Below are positions 7,865-16,845 of a stretch of DNA of 64,000 nt, piece by piece. This stretch comes from Cytophagaceae bacterium (lineage in GTDB: Bacteria > Bacteroidota > Bacteroidia > Cytophagales > Spirosomataceae), in contig JAGOAA010000005.1 of the NCBI GenBank assembly GCA_017984215.1, positions 48,023-112,022 of the forward strand. The letters are read 5' to 3'. The notes beneath the pieces are model-generated. The model was not told the DNA's origin. It worked only from the letters and a program-made list of their open reading frames with translations, and did not search any database. Each line of letters starts with the position of its first letter. The first letter of the stretch is position 1. Both the position numbers and the translations under genes were made by a program.

Positions 7865-10597
7865 TTATTTCAAGGTACGTTTTACCTCTTTCATTTCGTA
7901 GCACTCTAAGTGGTCGCCTACCTCTAGATCATTAAATCCTTTGATCGACATACCACATTCGTAGCCAAATTTAACCTCAGCCACATCGTCTTTGAAACGC
8001 TTTAATGCTGAAATCTCTCCGTCATGTATCACAACAAAGTCACGAATGACACGAATTTTATGTGCACGCTTCACAGTACCATCCAAGACATAACATCCTG
8101 CTACCGTACCAATCTTCGTAATTTTAAATACATCACGCACCTCGATATTCGCTGTGTTAACCTCCTCAAATGCAGGAGCCAACAATCCTTCCATCGCAGC
8201 TTTGATTTCATCAATTGCCTGATAGATAATGGAATAATTACGAATTTCAATTTGCTCGGATTCTGCTAAACGACGCGCATTTTGCGAAGGACGAACCTGG
8301 AACGCAATAATCACCGCATCTGATGTAGAAGCTAATGCCACATCCGACTCAGATACTTGACCTACGCCTTTGTGAATAATACGAACCTGAACTTCTTCTG
8401 TCGACAATTTCAATAATGAATCCGAAAGGGCCTCCACAGAACCATCCACGTCACCTTTAACAATCACGTTCAACTCACGAAATGTACCAATCGCCTTACG
8501 ACGACCAATCTCTTCCAAAGTAATGTGCTTGCGGGTACGCAACGATTGCTCACGCAAAATTTGCTCACGCTTGTTGGCAATTTCACGCGCCTCACGCTCG
8601 TTTTCTAAACAGATTAATTTATCACCTGCTTGTGGTGCTCCATTTAAACCAAGTACTTGTACCGGTGTAGAAGGACCCGCTTTCTTAATCTTATTTCCGT
8701 GGTGATCGAACATGGCCTTCACACGACCGTAATTGTCGCCTGCTAGCATCATGTCACCTACGTTCAACGTACCATCCTGAACCATCATCGTCGTTACATA
8801 ACCACGACCTTTGTCCAATTCCGCTTCAATCACCGAACCGATAGCTTTCTTTTTAGGATTCGCTTTCAAATCAAGCATCTCAGCTTCCAACAATACTTTT
8901 TCAAGCAAGTCGTTGATACCTAAACCAGATTTTGATGAAATCTCTTGGCATTGGTATTTACCACCCCAATCTTCCACCAACATATTCATGGTCGCTAATT
9001 CTTCACGTACTTTATCCGTGTTAGCGCCATCTTTATCTACTTTCGAGAATGCAAAGACAATCGGAGCACCTGCAACCATCGCATGGTTAATAGCTTCTTT
9101 TGTCTGCGGCATGACCGAGTCATCCGCTGCAATCACGATAATAACAATATCCGTTACTTTCGCACCACGCGCACGCATCGCCGTAAAGGCTTCGTGACCC
9201 GGTGTATCCAAGAACGTAACTTTCTTTCCTGATTCAGTCTCAACAGAATATGCACCAATGTGCTGCGTGATTCCACCGGCTTCACCTGCGGTTACTTTTG
9301 ACTTACGGATATAATCCAAAAGGGATGTTTTACCGTGGTCAACGTGACCCATGATCGTTACAATCGGTGCACGTGGAACTAAATCCGCTGGATCATCTTC
9401 CACTTCCTCTTCAACGGCATCAATTTCTTCTTCCGCTGAAATGAAGTTCACTTCATAACTAAACTCATCTGCAATGATGGTAATCGCCTCCGCATCCAAA
9501 CGCTGGTTGATCGAAACGAACATACCCAAACTCATACAAGTTGAGATAACCTCGTTGACCGAAACATCCATCAATGAAGCTAAATCACTCGCCGAAACGA
9601 ATTCAGTTACCTTCAAGACTTTTGCCTCTTCATCTTCAGCCATTTGGCGTGCTTCTTCAGCATCCGCACGTTCACGACGTTTTACACGACGCTTATCTGC
9701 ACCAAAACTTTGCTTATTGGTCGCTCCTTGAAGGCGCGCCATTGTAGCCTTGATTTGCTCCTGAATATCCTTATCCGAAAGTTCCTCGCGAGGTCCTCCA
9801 GGTTTAGCTCCAGGAACAGGCTTTTTACCAAAATCCTTTTTATTATTGGCAGCATTCGGGTTATTAGGCCGTTGTTCATTGACAACAGGCTTTTTCTCCT
9901 CTTTAACAATACGCTTACGCTTGTGCTTGTTATGGCTATCACGGCCATTATCTACCGGCAATTCAATTTTACCTAAAACCGTTAGACCTTTCAAGGTCTC
10001 TCCTCTCGCTTCGATCAATTGAATGTCCTCCACAACAGGAGCCGCCAGAGTAACAACAGGTTCAACAGGTACAACAACGGCTTCTACAGGTGCAGCAGGC
10101 GCTTCCACGACTGGCTTTTCCTCTACTACAGGCTCAGGAGCCTTCTCCACAACTGGCTCCGGTTTCGGTGCTGGTTTTGGAGGTACAGGATTACCCTTTT
10201 TATCCAAATCAATTTTACCTAAAACCTTTAGGCCAACTTGCTTTTCAGCTACAGGCGCAGGCGTTTCTTCCTTCACCACAGGTACTTCTGGAGCTACTTC
10301 CTTCACAGGCTCTGGAGCAACTTCTACTACAGCAACCGGCTCAGGTTTCTTCTCCTCAACCACGGGAGCTGGCACGACAAGCTCCTCAACAATCTTCTTA
10401 GGAGCCTCCTCTGTTGCCAACAAATGGTTTGCACCATATTCTGCTGCCAACAAACTCAATTGCTCATAATTAAGCTTTGCGTTCGGGTTATTATCGACTT
10501 TATGTCCTTTAGCAGAAAGAAACTGTAGGATCGTAGACGTTCCCATGTTTATTTGCTTTGCTACAAGACTTAATCGCATTGTCTTCTCTTCTGCCAT
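7865..10597 (-). CDS. infB: Translation initiation factor IF-2
   Basis: A 910-residue translational GTPase that brings initiator tRNA to the 30S subunit. The N-terminal IF2_N-like segment is at about 5-60. A long low-complexity Pro/Glu/Val/Ala region follows (about 65-200). It holds two copies of a LKVLGKIDL / LTVLGKIEL motif near residues 123 and 205. A basic region (about 220-310) precedes the G domain. The P-loop GHVDHGKT is at 417-424, and DTPGHEAF forms the G3 motif. The usual G4 NKxD is SKVD here ([10 protein letters not shown]). The C-terminal domains II-IV are complete. It is the last gene of the rimP-nusA-infB operon, 59 nt after nusA, and ends at a bidirectional terminator. Confidence 0.98.
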   Translation of the reverse strand: MAEEKTMRLSLVAKQINMGTSTILQFLSAKGHKVDNNPNAKLNYEQLSLLAAEYGANHLLATEEAPKKIVEELVVPAPVVEEKKPEPVAVVEVAPEPVKEVAPEVPVVKEETPAPVAEKQVGLKVLGKIDLDKKGNPVPPKPAPKPEPVVEKAPEPVVEEKPVVEAPAAPVEAVVVPVEPVVTLAAPVVEDIQLIEARGETLKGLTVLGKIELPVDNGRDSHNKHKRKRIVKEEKKPVVNEQRPNNPNAANNKKDFGKKPVPGAKPGGPREELSDKDIQEQIKATMARLQGATNKQSFGADKRRVKRRERADAEEARQMAEDEEAKVLKVTEFVSASDLASLMDVSVNEVISTCMSLGMFVSINQRLDAEAITIIADEFSYEVNFISAEEEIDAVEEEVEDDPADLVPRAPIVTIMGHVDHGKTSLLDYIRKSKVTAGEAGGITQHIGAYSVETESGKKVTFLDTPGHEAFTAMRARGAKVTDIVIIVIAADDSVMPQTKEAINHAMVAGAPIVFAFSKVDKDGANTDKVREELATMNMLVEDWGGKYQCQEISSKSGLGINDLLEKVLLEAEMLDLKANPKKKAIGSVIEAELDKGRGYVTTMMVQDGTLNVGDMMLAGDNYGRVKAMFDHHGNKIKKAGPSTPVQVLGLNGAPQAGDKLICLENEREAREIANKREQILREQSLRTRKHITLEEIGRRKAIGTFRELNVIVKGDVDGSVEALSDSLLKLSTEEVQVRIIHKGVGQVSESDVALASTSDAVIIAFQVRPSQNARRLAESEQIEIRNYSIIYQAIDEIKAAMEGLLAPAFEEVNTANIEVRDVFKITKIGTVAGCYVLDGTVKRAHKIRVIRDFVVIHDGEISALKRFKDDVAEVKFGYECGMSIKGFNDLEVGDHLECYEMKEVKRTLK

Positions 10598-10656
10598 ATA
10601 AATTACTAAATACTTATGCTTTCAATTTAAAATTCTTACTCGATACAGCGTTATTC

Positions 10657-11904
10657 TTATTCAAACTCAGAACGTAAAATAGCTAAGATCTCCTCAATGG
10701 TTCCCTCTTCTAATTCCGTTCTACGCTCTAATTCTTCTTTAGATAAAGCCAATACTTGCTTCGCTGTATCCAATCCTATTTTGTGAAGCTCATCCAAAAT
10801 CCAAGCCTCAATCTCATTGGAGAATTCTGTCAATTCTACATCCTCATCATCCATCTCTTCTTTCGGTACATCACGGAATACATCAATTTCGTATCCAACT
10901 AATTTACCAGCCAATTTGATGTTTTGACCTCCACGACCAATCGCCATAGAAACCTGATCTGAATTCAAATAAACCGAAATACGACGACGCTCCTTGTCAA
11001 TTGCCATTGAATTTAACTTCGCTGGGCTTAACGTACGCGCCACCAATAACTCTAAATTATCTGTGTAGTTAATCACGTCAATATTCTCATTCTGTAATTC
11101 ACGAACAATGCCATGAATACGAGAACCTTTCATCCCCACACAAGCTCCAACTGGATCAATGCGATCATCGAATGACTCAACAGCCACTTTCGCACGCTCA
11201 CCTGGTTCACGAACAATTTTACGAATTGAAATAGTACCATCGTAGATCTCAGGTATTTCTTGCTCGAACAAACGCTCTAAAAATACAGGAGAAACACGAG
11301 ATAAAATGATACGCGGTGTACCATTCGACATCTCAACTTTATGAATAACGGCACGAATCGTCTCACCTTTCTTGAAACGATCTTTTGAAATCATTTCACC
11401 TTTCGGTAACACCAATTCATTGTCCTCATTATCTAATAAGATCAATTCACGACCTAAAATTTGGTAAACCTCCGAAGTAACTAACTCCCCTACCAAATCC
11501 TTGTACTTATCATGTAAGCCTTCTTTCTCGATATCTTTGATACGTTGAATCAAGGTTTGACGAGCCGTTTGAACAACACGACGACCGAAATCCTCTAATT
11601 TGATCAATTCTGCTACCTCTTCACCAATCTCAAAATCTGGCTCGATCAATTTAGCTTCCGCCAAAGGTATTTTATCAAAATCCCAAATATCTTCTGAGTT
11701 ATCGTCCACGATTTCGCGCGTACGCCACATCTCTAAGTCACCACTTTCGGGGTTGATAATGACATTGAAATTTTCATCGGAACCGAATTTCTTGCGAATC
11801 ATCGTACGAAAAACCTCTTCCAAAACCGAAATCATTGTCGGCTTGTCAATGTTCTTCTCCCGAGCAAAATCTGAAAATGACGAAATTAATTCAACACTGT
11901 TCAT
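10657..11904 (-). CDS. nusA: Transcription termination/antitermination factor NusA
   Basis: A 415-residue RNA-polymerase-binding elongation factor. The N-terminal domain (about 1-125) is followed by an S1 RNA-binding domain (about 130-200) and two KH domains. These are marked by RIDPVGACVGMKGSRIHGIV and SMAIGRGGQNIKLAGKLVGY. A short acidic/helical C-terminal region ends in a helix-hairpin-helix-like segment (ELHKIGLDTAKQVLALSKEE). The length matches Bacteroidota NusA, which lacks the two acidic repeats of the E. coli protein. It sits 18 nt downstream of rimP and upstream of infB, the standard bacterial gene order. In E. coli NusA feeds back on its own operon; the hairpin before rimP could allow something similar here. 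Confidence 0.97.
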   Translation of the reverse strand: MNSVELISSFSDFAREKNIDKPTMISVLEEVFRTMIRKKFGSDENFNVIINPESGDLEMWRTREIVDDNSEDIWDFDKIPLAEAKLIEPDFEIGEEVAELIKLEDFGRRVVQTARQTLIQRIKDIEKEGLHDKYKDLVGELVTSEVYQILGRELILLDNEDNELVLPKGEMISKDRFKKGETIRAVIHKVEMSNGTPRIILSRVSPVFLERLFEQEIPEIYDGTISIRKIVREPGERAKVAVESFDDRIDPVGACVGMKGSRIHGIVRELQNENIDVINYTDNLELLVARTLSPAKLNSMAIDKERRRISVYLNSDQVSMAIGRGGQNIKLAGKLVGYEIDVFRDVPKEEMDDEDVELTEFSNEIEAWILDELHKIGLDTAKQVLALSKEELERRTELEEGTIEEILAILRSEFE

Positions 11905-11922
11905 TGCTATCCTTACGTTTTT

Positions 11923-12399
11923 TTATTGAAATGAAACTTGTACTCTTATTTTATCTATCGCTTGCAAACCAAACACCGTTGGTTCCTTTGCTACAACTTT
12001 ACGATGCTTAACCGTCTTCTCTGTCAACACCTGAATGGAATCTGCCGTATGTCCCTGCAATGTTCCCATCACCGTTTCTCCGTCCTTCAACCATACTTTT
12101 ACCGTACGGCCTGTATTCTTTTCAAACTGCCAACCCTGTGACAAAGGGAAATCCAGTCCTGGCGATGAAACTTCTAAATTATAAGCTTCCTCAATCCAAA
12201 GATTTTCCTCCATGTGATGGGCCAACTTCCGGCTCATCAATGCGCAAGCATCAATGGTAATCCCTTCCATGGTATCAACAAGAATGGTCACCAACGAACG
12301 CTTGAGCCCCTTGCTTACCGACAAATCCACTAAAAATATAGGACCATCACCGATATACTCCTGAATCCAACCGTTAATCTTCGTTTTTAAATCTTCCAT
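11923..12399 (-). CDS. rimP: Ribosome maturation factor RimP
   Basis: A 158-residue protein needed for 30S subunit assembly. I place the start at the ATG whose complement is 12397-12399 (protein begins MEDLKTKINGWIQEYIG). This gives the family's usual length of about 155. The longer reading frame up to 12492 would translate through a terminator-like hairpin and lacks family similarity. Visible family motifs include YNLEVSSPGLDFPLS and GRTVKVWLKDGETVMGTLQG, the latter belonging to the C-terminal SH3-like domain. It is the first gene of the operon with nusA and infB. Confidence 0.94.
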   Translation of the reverse strand: MEDLKTKINGWIQEYIGDGPIFLVDLSVSKGLKRSLVTILVDTMEGITIDACALMSRKLAHHMEENLWIEEAYNLEVSSPGLDFPLSQGWQFEKNTGRTVKVWLKDGETVMGTLQGHTADSIQVLTEKTVKHRKVVAKEPTVFGLQAIDKIRVQVSFQ

Positions 12400-12410
12400 C
12401 AATACCTTGA

Positions 12411-12440
12411 AAACAAAAAGAGGGATTAAAAACCCCTCTT
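12411..12440 (-). promoter_or_regulatory. Terminator-like hairpin in the leader of rimP-nusA-infB (possible attenuator)
   Basis: On the minus strand AAGAGGG (complement of 12434-12440) pairs with CCCTCTT (complement of 12418-12424) around a 9-nt loop. The stem can extend to 9 bp with a G-U and an A-U pair. A TTTTTGTTTT tract follows at once, and the rimP ATG lies about 11 nt further on. No gene on this strand lies upstream for at least 6 kb other than btuB (which is downstream of its own riboswitch), so the hairpin most likely lies in the operon's leader. A TAAATTTG -7-like box is present at 12566-12573 (minus), but I see no good -33 partner, so the transcript start is uncertain. Confidence 0.6.
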
Positions 12441-12610
12441 CTTTCTTAAATTTCCTTGGCAAAGGTAGGTAATTTTTTCCAAAATGCAACATATCGGCAT
12501 AAAGTAGCGGCTATCTGACCAAGTCCATGTTCTTTTTGTCCAAAATATTTCACTAATTTCGAGACCAAATTTACCGGGTTACCCAACTTTACCTACCCAC
12601 AACTGGTTAT

Positions 12611-13144
12611 ATGAATCGCTTCTACCTGCTTGTTCTTTTCCTTTGCTCAGGACTTAATTCCTTAGCAAATCCGGTTGAACGATTCCCCACTCCACCTGAC
12701 TCTCCCATCAGACTTTTCTATATCCAACGAAGCTCGAACGCGAATACGGTTATTTATGATGCTAATTTATCTTCAAGTAAAACGCTGAATGCAAAAGATC
12801 CCGTTCATACTTATTGGATTCGTTATGGCGAAAGAGGTCAAAAAGAAGAATTAACAACCATCCAGCGAACATTAGCTTACGGCCTTTATACAGACGCAAT
12901 CAACGCGGAATCAAACGCATTTGAAGGATACTTTCTCGCCTACCGCAAACGAAAATTCGTAGTCAAACTTGACGCAAGAGGCACACCCATTGCCCTATTC
13001 CCCATCAACGGCAAATTACAGATCCTTAAACGTGTATTTGTTAGTGTTGACGAAAGCCACATGATGCCTTCCGTCAACTACATCGACCTGTACGGGAAAG
13101 ACCCCGTGACCGGCAAAGACGTTTACGAACGTTTCAAGCCCTAA
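12611..13144 (+). CDS. DUF4833 domain-containing secreted protein
   Basis: A 177-residue protein with a signal peptide (about 1-19, LLVLFLCSGLNSLANP). The rest matches the DUF4833 pattern that I recognise: RLFYIQRSSNANTVIYDAN, KDPVHTYWIRYGERG, and IQRTLAYGLY. The domain's biochemical function is not known to me. The gene stands alone: divergent from rimP with about 210 nt between, and convergent with btuB across a shared terminator. The promoter is not evident. The predicted location is periplasm or outside, because the signal peptide has no clear lipobox. Confidence 0.75.
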   Translation: MNRFYLLVLFLCSGLNSLANPVERFPTPPDSPIRLFYIQRSSNANTVIYDANLSSSKTLNAKDPVHTYWIRYGERGQKEELTTIQRTLAYGLYTDAINAESNAFEGYFLAYRKRKFVVKLDARGTPIALFPINGKLQILKRVFVSVDESHMMPSVNYIDLYGKDPVTGKDVYERFKP

Positions 13145-13145
13145 A

Positions 13146-13171
13146 AAAATAGCCCCATTCGGAGCTATTTT
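13146..13171. terminator. Bidirectional hairpin terminator
   Basis: AAAATAGC (13146-13153) pairs with GCTATTTT (13164-13171). Two inner C-G pairs follow after a single mismatch. An A-run to the left and T-run to the right serve both convergent neighbours: the DUF4833 gene and the BtuB-like receptor gene. Confidence 0.75.
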
Positions 13172-13174
13172 CAG

Positions 13175-15115
13175 TTAAAAAGTGCCTAATAAAATAAGCT
13201 GTACATTACGCGGCTGCCCCGAATACCCATATTGTTCGACGGGCCTTTGATTCAATACATTTTTCACCAAAGCCTGCAAGCGCCAATGTTTATTGAACGA
13301 ATACGTGGATTGCAATTCTGTCCATACATAACGCCCTAACGTCACATCTTGCGTTTGATAACTCGCATCATCATAATAATAATCGGTACGTTCCCCCACA
13401 TATTGGGTATATATACTCGCCGACCATCTTTTCGTCAATTGCTGGTTTAGACGCAAGGAGACCTGGTGCTTAGGCCTGCGAATCAACGATGAAAAAGTCG
13501 AATCTTTTCCATTGATTACCTGATTCATCTGCCCATCTAAATAGGTGTAAGATAATTCTGTGGAGAAACCCTTCCAAGCATAGCGCGCTTCTAATTCAAG
13601 CCCCTTCGTATTTTGCTTAGCTACATTCATGTAGCGCCCATAAGGCTCTTCCATAATCGATTGGAATATAATCCCATCTTGAACATCCTGCTGGAAAGCG
13701 ACTAAGCGAACAGTAAACTTTTCCAACTGTTGTTCGAATCCGGCCTCAAGTGTTTTTCCATATTCTGCTTGTAGGGCTTGATTACCATAAGGTGAATAAA
13801 GTTGATACAAAGATGGCGCCTTGAAGCTACTGTAATAATTAGCAAACAACTTTCCTTTGGGCCACACATAGGCATATGGATTCACATGGTAAGTAAAATT
13901 AGTGCCATATAAGGAATGATTACTCAATCGGCCACCTAATTCTAAACCCCAGGCATCTGCTTGATGCTTTTCAAATGTCAAATAACCTGCAACCAATTGA
14001 ATGTTGGCCAAAGAGGCCGCTAATGCAGGTGAATCATAGCGTCCGTATCCACTAATCGAAAAATCCGTTTGCGTCGTTGCTTGATTTCGGTACTCGACTC
14101 CAGCTACTGTTTGAATTGAAGCCGGCAAACGCCATTTCACATAACTTTCAGCTCCTTGATTTAAGCCCACATAGGCAGACTCGCTATAATTAGAATAAGC
14201 ATTCGCCGGAATATCAGTCGAATCATTACGAAAAAAGCGATGTGTGATATCTTGAAACACACGAACAAACAAATCACCCCGCACAAATTGTCGGTGAAAT
14301 TGCGCTCGAAAAGCATGATTTGAAGCTTTTGCTGCATAATCACGTTCATCAATCGTCGGCCCGCCATCTAAATCAGCACGATAAAATTCACTTTGGTAAT
14401 ACAAATCCCAGTCAGAATATTTACCTAATGTACTCCCTACATTGACACGGATGTTTTGTTGGCCCATCCCATCCTTTTCTTTCTGATTTGCTGCAGCTGA
14501 AAATCCTTGTGTTTGAAAATTTTTCAAGGAAAGACCCACACGTAATTTCTTGATTGTTTTCTGGATTTGAAATGCCTCCGCATGTGTACCTAGGCCACCG
14601 CCCTGAAGGCTAATGGAGGTGCCCGATTTACGAGTAACCAAATTAATAACCCCCGCCATCGCATCGGAACCATACAAGGTAGATTGTCCACCTTTCATAA
14701 TCTCGATTCTTTCCAAACTCCCTAAATCAATTAAATTCCAATCCAAAACAGACGAAATATGTGAAGGGTCGTTGGCAGGAAAGCCGTCAATTAAAAGCAA
14801 TACATTTCCTGTGTTTGCTCCTCGAACATAAACTTCTTGATTACTACCTGGAGCACTTCGGGCCCCAACAATGGAAATACCGACACTTTCTTGCAACAAT
14901 TCCCCCAAGTTTTTCCCGATACTTCGTTGGATCTGCTCTTGAGAAATCACCGTAATCACCTTGCCTGTTTGGGCCAATTTACTGGGATACTTGGAGGCTT
15001 TCACTTGAACTTCTGTCAATAAGGAATCCAGGCGAATAGCCGTTTTCGCTGCATACAAACTAGGTAGGCATGCGAATGAAAACGCTGTTATAAGCGTCAA
15101 TCGAATGTTAAACAT
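13175..15115 (-). CDS. btuB: TonB-dependent outer-membrane receptor, BtuB-like (cobalamin uptake)
   Basis: A 646-residue receptor. It has a signal peptide (about 1-22) and a plug domain. The plug begins near DSLLTEVQVKASKYPSKLAQTGKVITVISQEQI, which holds a TonB-box-like stretch, and includes YVRGANTGNVLLLIDGFPAND, MKGGQSTLYGSDAMAGVINL. A 22-strand-type barrel ends with an aromatic residue (LILLGTF). Size and plug are typical of BtuB, which is about 600 residues. The decisive evidence is a cobalamin riboswitch directly upstream, so the ligand is very probably vitamin B12 or another corrinoid. No btuFCD genes are in the window. It lacks the N-terminal carboxypeptidase-like domain seen in the receptor at 36354. 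Confidence 0.88.
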   Translation of the reverse strand: MFNIRLTLITAFSFACLPSLYAAKTAIRLDSLLTEVQVKASKYPSKLAQTGKVITVISQEQIQRSIGKNLGELLQESVGISIVGARSAPGSNQEVYVRGANTGNVLLLIDGFPANDPSHISSVLDWNLIDLGSLERIEIMKGGQSTLYGSDAMAGVINLVTRKSGTSISLQGGGLGTHAEAFQIQKTIKKLRVGLSLKNFQTQGFSAAANQKEKDGMGQQNIRVNVGSTLGKYSDWDLYYQSEFYRADLDGGPTIDERDYAAKASNHAFRAQFHRQFVRGDLFVRVFQDITHRFFRNDSTDIPANAYSNYSESAYVGLNQGAESYVKWRLPASIQTVAGVEYRNQATTQTDFSISGYGRYDSPALAASLANIQLVAGYLTFEKHQADAWGLELGGRLSNHSLYGTNFTYHVNPYAYVWPKGKLFANYYSSFKAPSLYQLYSPYGNQALQAEYGKTLEAGFEQQLEKFTVRLVAFQQDVQDGIIFQSIMEEPYGRYMNVAKQNTKGLELEARYAWKGFSTELSYTYLDGQMNQVINGKDSTFSSLIRRPKHQVSLRLNQQLTKRWSASIYTQYVGERTDYYYDDASYQTQDVTLGRYVWTELQSTYSFNKHWRLQALVKNVLNQRPVEQYGYSGQPRNVQLILLGTF

Positions 15116-15205
15116 GTTTTTTGCCCATTGGGGCGATCAAATAAAAAGGTAATCGAACGCTCGGCCCCATCGCATCCTCCGTGATACAAGGTCAAGAATT
15201 ATTCA

Positions 15206-15335
15206 AGGCAGGTCTCCTGACTCAATTCCGTTTCTTTTCTGCCTTCCCAGCCGAAGCCAGTGACCTGAGATGAAAAGCATTTTGGAATTTTACAGTTGCG
15301 GGGACAGTTTTAGCTTTTAACTAAATTCCCTATTA
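15206..15335 (-). ncRNA. Cobalamin (B12) riboswitch upstream of btuB
   Basis: Read on the minus strand, the element shows the ordered motifs of the cobalamin aptamer. The core CTGTCCCCGCAACTG lies at 15293-15307. GGTCACTGG-type B12-box sequence lies around 15257-15266. GCTGGGAAGGC lies at 15241-15251. The closing GAGTCAGGAGACCTGCC lies at 15207-15223. About 90 nt separate it from the btuB start, enough for an expression platform that hides the ribosome binding site or start codon when B12 is bound. A TAnnTTTG box (TAAGTTTG, 15377-15384, minus) lies just upstream as a possible promoter. Confidence 0.96.
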
Positions 15336-15376
15336 AGTAACATACGTTGACACATACGATACACCCTAAACTGTCA

Positions 15377-15384
15377 CAAACTTA
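15377..15384 (-). promoter_or_regulatory. Possible -7 promoter box for the btuB riboswitch transcript
   Basis: CAAACTTA on the plus strand reads TAAGTTTG on the minus strand and fits TAnnTTTG. It lies about 40 nt upstream of the first conserved aptamer bases. No clear TTG lies 17-23 nt further upstream, so the call rests on one box and on position. Confidence 0.35.
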
Positions 15385-15460
15385 AGAATAAACTGATAAT
15401 AATGCATGGTCTTGTGGCAATGAATAAAAAATTAGCAATTTTTGCACAAGGACTTGTAAC

Positions 15461-15520
15461 CTCAGGTTTCATCCTGAGTGATTTACCCAAAACCCCATAA
15501 CCCCAGGTTTTAACTTGGGG
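15461..15520. repeat. Two short palindromes in the gap between btuB and tag
   Basis: CTCAGG/CCTGAG (15461-15478, 6-nt loop) is followed by CCCCAGGTTTTAACTTGGGG (15501-15520, a 9-bp stem with one G-T pair and a 2-nt loop). Both share a CAGGTTT core and look like two diverged copies of one short intergenic palindrome. The rest of 15340-15543 is AT-rich, and I see no gene in it. Confidence 0.55.
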
Positions 15521-15543
15521 ATTACCCTAAACCTAATCACCAC

Positions 15544-16107
15544 ATGAACACACCCACACGTTGCCTCTGGCCTGGAAACGACCCACTCTACATCGACTAC
15601 CACGACAACGAATGGGGAGTACCCGAACACAATGATCCAAGACTCTTCGAACTATTAATCTTAGAAGGATTCCAGTCGGGCCTATCCTGGATCACCATCC
15701 TGCGAAAACGAGAAAATTTCCGAGCGGCTTTTGTTCAATTCGATGCACAAACATTAAGTATGTGGTCAGATGCCCAACTAGCCCAATGCCTAGAAAATTC
15801 AGGAATCATCCGAAATCGGTTAAAAATCGAAGCTGTTCGGACGAATGCACGCGCTTTTATCCAAATTCAGGAAAAATTTGGTAGCTTTGACCGATTTATT
15901 TGGGATTATGTAGAGCAGCATCCCATAACAAATCAGTTTACCGAGCAAAAGGATTTACCCGCTCAAACAGACTTGTCTGTTCGCATCAGTAAAGATCTCA
16001 AGAAATTAGGTTTCAAGTTTGTGGGCCCTACCATCTGTTATTCTTTCATGCAAGCCGCAGGGCTCGTAAACGACCATTTAACAAGCTGTTACTGTTACAA
16101 GAAATAA
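15544..16107 (+). CDS. tag: DNA-3-methyladenine glycosylase I
   Basis: A 187-residue base-excision repair enzyme that removes 3-methyladenine from alkylated DNA. Near the N-terminus it has RCLWPGNDPLYIDYHDNEWG, holding the first Cys and His of the family's zinc site. EGFQSGLSWITILRKRENFR follows, with the conserved recognition-pocket residues. The helical core and the C-terminal H-x3-CYCYKK complete the zinc ligands. The length matches E. coli Tag (187). Three nt separate it from the glycosyltransferase gene downstream, so they probably share a transcript. A second alkylation-repair gene lies at 24287. Confidence 0.96.
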   Translation: MNTPTRCLWPGNDPLYIDYHDNEWGVPEHNDPRLFELLILEGFQSGLSWITILRKRENFRAAFVQFDAQTLSMWSDAQLAQCLENSGIIRNRLKIEAVRTNARAFIQIQEKFGSFDRFIWDYVEQHPITNQFTEQKDLPAQTDLSVRISKDLKKLGFKFVGPTICYSFMQAAGLVNDHLTSCYCYKK

Positions 16108-16110
16108 CCT

Positions 16111-16845
16111 ATGAATACGCGGATCGTCATCATTCCGACTTACAATGAGATTGAAAACATTCAAGCCATCATCGAGAAGGTGTTGAGCTTAGAACCTATT
16201 TTTGATCTGTTAATTGTGGATGATGGCTCTCCTGATGGAACGGCGGCGTGTGTTAAAACACTCCAACAAGCCCATCCCGATCGTATTCATTTACTGGAAC
16301 GAAAAGGGAAATTAGGTTTGGGGACTGCCTATATCGCAGGCTTCAAATATGCCTTAGCAAAATCTTACGAATACATTTTTGAGATGGATGCCGACTTTTC
16401 GCATAATCCAGATGATTTGATTCGTTTATATGATGCATGTGCAAATCAAGGAGCGTTTATGTCGATTGGTTCACGGTATATCAATGGCGTAAATGTGGTC
16501 AATTGGCCTATCGGACGCGTTTTGATGTCCTATTTTGCTGGATTTTATGTTCGATTCATCACCGGCATGCCGATTCAAGATGCCACGGCGGGGTTTGTTT
16601 GTTACCGAAGAAAGGTACTTGAAACGATTCCTTTGGACCAAATCAAATTCATTGGCTATGCATTCCAAGTGGAAATGAAATTCACCACATGGAAATACGG
16701 GTTTAAGATGATTGAGGTACCTATTATTTTTACGGATCGAACCAAAGGCGAAAGCAAAATGTCGGCAAATATCTTTAAAGAGGCGATATTTGGGGTGATC
16801 CAGTTGAAAATCAACAGTCTATTCAAACGCTATCAGGCCAACTAA
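16111..16845 (+). CDS. Polyprenol monophosphomannose synthase-like glycosyltransferase (GT2)
   Basis: A 244-residue GT-A fold enzyme. The start VIIPTYNEIENIQAII and LLIVDDGSPDGTA form the nucleotide-sugar site. EMDADFSHNPDDL holds the DxD-type metal motif. DATAGFVCYRR and FTDRTKGESKMS are hallmarks of the DPM1/dolichol-phosphate-mannose synthase group. There is no C-terminal membrane helix pair, so it is the soluble bacterial form that acts at the inner face of the membrane. It would transfer mannose or a similar sugar from a nucleotide donor to polyprenyl phosphate. The acceptor pathway is not visible here. Its TAA overlaps the ATG of hemJ (TAATG), implying translational coupling. Confidence 0.88.
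   Translation: MNTRIVIIPTYNEIENIQAIIEKVLSLEPIFDLLIVDDGSPDGTAACVKTLQQAHPDRIHLLERKGKLGLGTAYIAGFKYALAKSYEYIFEMDADFSHNPDDLIRLYDACANQGAFMSIGSRYINGVNVVNWPIGRVLMSYFAGFYVRFITGMPIQDATAGFVCYRRKVLETIPLDQIKFIGYAFQVEMKFTTWKYGFKMIEVPIIFTDRTKGESKMSANIFKEAIFGVIQLKINSLFKRYQAN

Noticed and set aside
8811..9197. 128-residue plus-strand reading frame
   Set aside because: It is antisense to the conserved G domain of infB, so it is a shadow of that gene.
10023..10469. 148-residue Ser/Thr/Gly-rich reading frame on the plus strand
   Set aside because: It is the antisense of the low-complexity Pro/Glu/Val region of infB, whose codon pattern creates open frames on the other strand.
12400..12492. N-terminal extension of RimP by 31 residues
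   Set aside because: The extension would be translated from the leader hairpin and exceeds the normal family length.
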